A stretch of DNA of 64,000 bases from Granulicella arctica. Its GTDB lineage: Bacteria > Acidobacteriota > Terriglobia > Terriglobales > Acidobacteriaceae. The position numbers and the translations under genes were made by a program. This document shows, piece after piece, positions 62,901 through 64,000 of this stretch. The notes beneath the pieces were generated by a model. That model was not told the DNA's origin. It searched no databases and saw nothing but the letters and a program-made list of their open reading frames with translations. Every line of letters starts with the position of its first letter. Positions within the stretch are counted from its first letter, which is position 1. The stretch is taken from the NCBI RefSeq assembly GCF_013410065.1, contig NZ_JACCCW010000002.1:310001-374000 (forward strand), in the 5' to 3' direction.

Positions 62901-64000
62901 CGGTTTGGGATTTTCCTATGACTTGGCAGGAAACCTCACGAACGCATCGGATGGAGCGACTGGAGCCATCGCCTATGGTCGCTCGCTGGCGGGCGAGGTC
63001 ACATCGATCACGAACCAAAGCTATACAGACGTGTACAACACTCCCAAGCTTGTCTCCAACGTGGTCAATAGTCCCAACGGGCCGATTAGTTATGCGCTGG
63101 GCAACGGACTCAACATCTATAAGCAATATGATTCCTCAGGAAGGCTCTTTGCCCAATGGGTTTGTACTGGTGTTGCGGCATCCGATTGCAATACCCAACT
63201 GTATGGAACCGATGCGTATCGTTCCGGTGTACGGGTCGTGGCCATGGATGACACAACCCAGGGGGCAAGCCGTTCCTTTGGTTATGACGAGTTCAATCGG
63301 CTCACCTCCGCTTCACGCATTAGCAACACCACTCAGAGCAATTTCAGCTACAGCTACGACCGTTACGGAAACCGTTGGTCACAAACGGTGACCCAGGGAA
63401 GTGGCCTCTCCCCCAGCGTCAGCTTTAATTCCAACAATAGGATTACCACGAGCGGTTACGCATATGACGCAGCCGGTAATCTGATCAACGATCCTCTCCA
63501 CAGCTACCAGTACGATGCAGAAGGCAATCTCATCTCGGTCGATAACGGAAGCACCGCGCAGTATGTCTACGACGCGATGAACAGTCGTGTACGAGAGCAA
63601 ACTGCCACCACGACCCTTGAGTATCTCTTCGACTTTGCGGGCAAGCGCATTTCGCGATGGAACGTGCTGGCGAATGATGCTGGTGATGAGGGACGAATCT
63701 ACTGGGACGGTACGCCGATAGCGTATCGGAACGTCAACGGACAAACCTTCTTCGAGCATCAGGATGTTCTAGGAACCGAACGGATGCGGACGAACTATCT
63801 GGGGCAAAACGCAGAGCAGGACACATCCCAGCCCTTCGGTGATGGCTATTCTGCGGACGTCATACTCAGCTCTGCCGATCAGGATAATCGTCACTTCGCC
63901 CTGCTCGACTACGACTCCACCTCAAACACCGACCACGCCCAGTTCCGGCAATACTCCCCAGCACAAGGCCGCTGGATGAGCCCTGACCCCTACGACGGAA
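59998..64000 (+). CDS. RHS/YD-repeat protein, 3' end beyond window
   Basis: The frame is open for 1334 codons to the window edge. A signal peptide (MRLVRLLCAIVLSLGISSLA) is followed by a beta-rich N-terminal region and then many YD repeats, e.g. YTYDALGRMTSSTNPDGT, TQYDSLGRVVTVTYNDG, FGYDEFNRLTSASR, YAYDAAGNLI and YQYDAEGNLISVD. The last part in view, FFEHQDVLGTERM and FRQYSPAQGRWMSPDPYDG, is the RHS-associated core that closes the shell, after which a variable toxin or C-terminal domain usually follows. GAGGG lies 7 bases before the ATG. The usual role of RHS proteins is toxin encapsulation or cell-surface interaction. The deciding C-terminal domain and any immunity gene are outside the window. 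Confidence 0.88.
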   Translation, partial: MRLVRLLCAIVLSLGISSLATAQNLGTGLYAFGSFDNRGFDSVNLGNLNTHFEIPIVTKQGRGENFDYSLVYDGLVWSPSSSTGTGYWVPNSTWGFNGELAGAYTGYLTFTEGVIACAPATGFPTPNRGTITNGFVYHDSFGRNHAFVYNERFCPGAGLTIIGNGQSTDGSGYYYDSTGTVHRRDGTAVILPSNPAIGQNTTGSITDTNGNTINNNGNGTFTDTLGVTELNITGSGSAGSPLSFTYPVTLQSDGVTSATATLSYKTYTVQTNFGCSGMTEYGATSNDLVDHLTLADNSTYSFTYEATPGGVSGAVTGRLASVTLPTGGKISYAYTGGCNGNGINADGTVGTLTRTTSDGTRSYARAPINSNATTTTLQDEIGNQALYQFTEVGDFFYETHRQIYQGTLSGTLLLDQSTCYNGVTPTCDGAAITLPITQTSALSSYNGGTQLGTKNVYDASGMLTSSTQLSGTTALESVHNSYNALEELTASTTEDGSGNAITYSYYGYDETALTATSGIPQHSAVSGTRGNQTSAHVSAGATYLNTTTTYYDTGVPLSTTTPNGTTQYSYDSTQTFATGTTLPTPSSGVSLATSATYDQQSGAIISATGMNSGQTAQVTQYNRRLKPVIVTLPNGGQIEYNYEGTTQVGVLQPMGNGSSTDTETLVDGYGRTSRVAIANGQSSNPWYQVDSCYNAVGLLQFQPVRYQGDGWGTAKQCSGNGTSYTYDALGRMTSSTNPDGTTSYQYTGRAVKKTDVNGVQRITQYDMLGRISGICEISSNASMPQSGSPVTCGMDISGTGFLTSYTYNLATDTTTITQGAQTRTFQTDAAGRTISTSEPERGTTNYSYAYNSTGLVVTRTRPKANQTSATTLTTTMTQYDSLGRVVTVTYNDGSTPTKYFYYDNNPYNSWSYVPTTNLKGNLGVTATSSSSGTLLASSLFSYDLMGHVTGMWQCAPSICGTTSQAGRHGLGFSYDLAGNLTNASDGATGAIAYGRSLAGEVTSITNQSYTDVYNTPKLVSNVVNSPNGPISYALGNGLNIYKQYDSSGRLFAQWVCTGVAASDCNTQLYGTDAYRSGVRVVAMDDTTQGASRSFGYDEFNRLTSASRISNTTQSNFSYSYDRYGNRWSQTVTQGSGLSPSVSFNSNNRITTSGYAYDAAGNLINDPLHSYQYDAEGNLISVDNGSTAQYVYDAMNSRVREQTATTTLEYLFDFAGKRISRWNVLANDAGDEGRIYWDGTPIAYRNVNGQTFFEHQDVLGTERMRTNYLGQNAEQDTSQPFGDGYSADVILSSADQDNRHFALLDYDSTSNTDHAQFRQYSPAQGRWMSPDPYDG

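Overview
The window looks like chromosome from an acidobacterium of the Terriglobia type. The evidence is four intact or broken Oar-like TonB-dependent receptors with an N-terminal carboxypeptidase-regulatory-like domain, a futalosine-route menaquinone gene (mqnD), hopanoid genes hpnCDE and hpnJ, paired DUF507 proteins, planctomycete-type DUF1501/DUF1549/DUF1553 proteins, and many IS5-type elements. No rRNA, CRISPR array or replication origin was seen. Two tRNA genes are present: Lys-CTT on the minus strand and Glu-CTC on the plus strand.

Layout. Bases 1-1596 are the 3' part of metH. Bases 1974-15122 form a two-armed locus. The minus arm encodes a small c-type cytochrome, a DUF1501 protein and a large PSCyt1-PSCyt1-DUF1549-DUF1553 protein. 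The plus arm encodes a TonB receptor, an arylsulfatase and a formylglycine-generating enzyme that would activate the sulfatase. The two arms share a 0.9 kb divergent control region, and the set suggests uptake and desulfation of a sulfated substrate. Bases 15457-23565 are a decayed zone. It holds an IS1595-type remnant, an intact M20 peptidase, an S9 peptidase split by a frameshift, a 22-residue tail of a lost TonB receptor, a P-loop ATPase (BcsQ/YhjQ-like) interrupted by an intact IS5-type element, and a chimera of a helix-turn-helix and a transposase. Bases 23777-32229 hold two intact TonB receptors with palindromic control sites and an MgtC/SapB membrane protein. Bases 32268-37741 are again decayed: another IS5-type element, a frameshifted CsoR/FrmR-type metal repressor with its operator, remains of a cation efflux protein, a broken TonB receptor, and a broken ParB-like protein and its neighbour lying next to tRNA-Lys.

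From 38 kb the DNA is ordinary and tightly packed: mqnD, bioY, an FtsB/DivIC-like protein, an alpha/beta hydrolase, an MlaFE lipid transporter, and a zinc alcohol dehydrogenase joined by 4-base overlaps to hpnC, hpnD and hpnE (squalene supply for hopanoids). Two half-size DMT-type transporters and hpnJ follow on the opposite strand. Next come a TolC/TPR/HlyD export set, recJ, a thioredoxin-like [2Fe-2S] ferredoxin and two DUF507 genes. The right end has a small secreted protein followed by a large RHS/YD-repeat protein that runs off the window.

All family names come from reading the translated sequence and remembered family motifs. No database search was run. Frameshifts and nonsense codons are reported as they stand in the given sequence and could in principle be sequencing errors.
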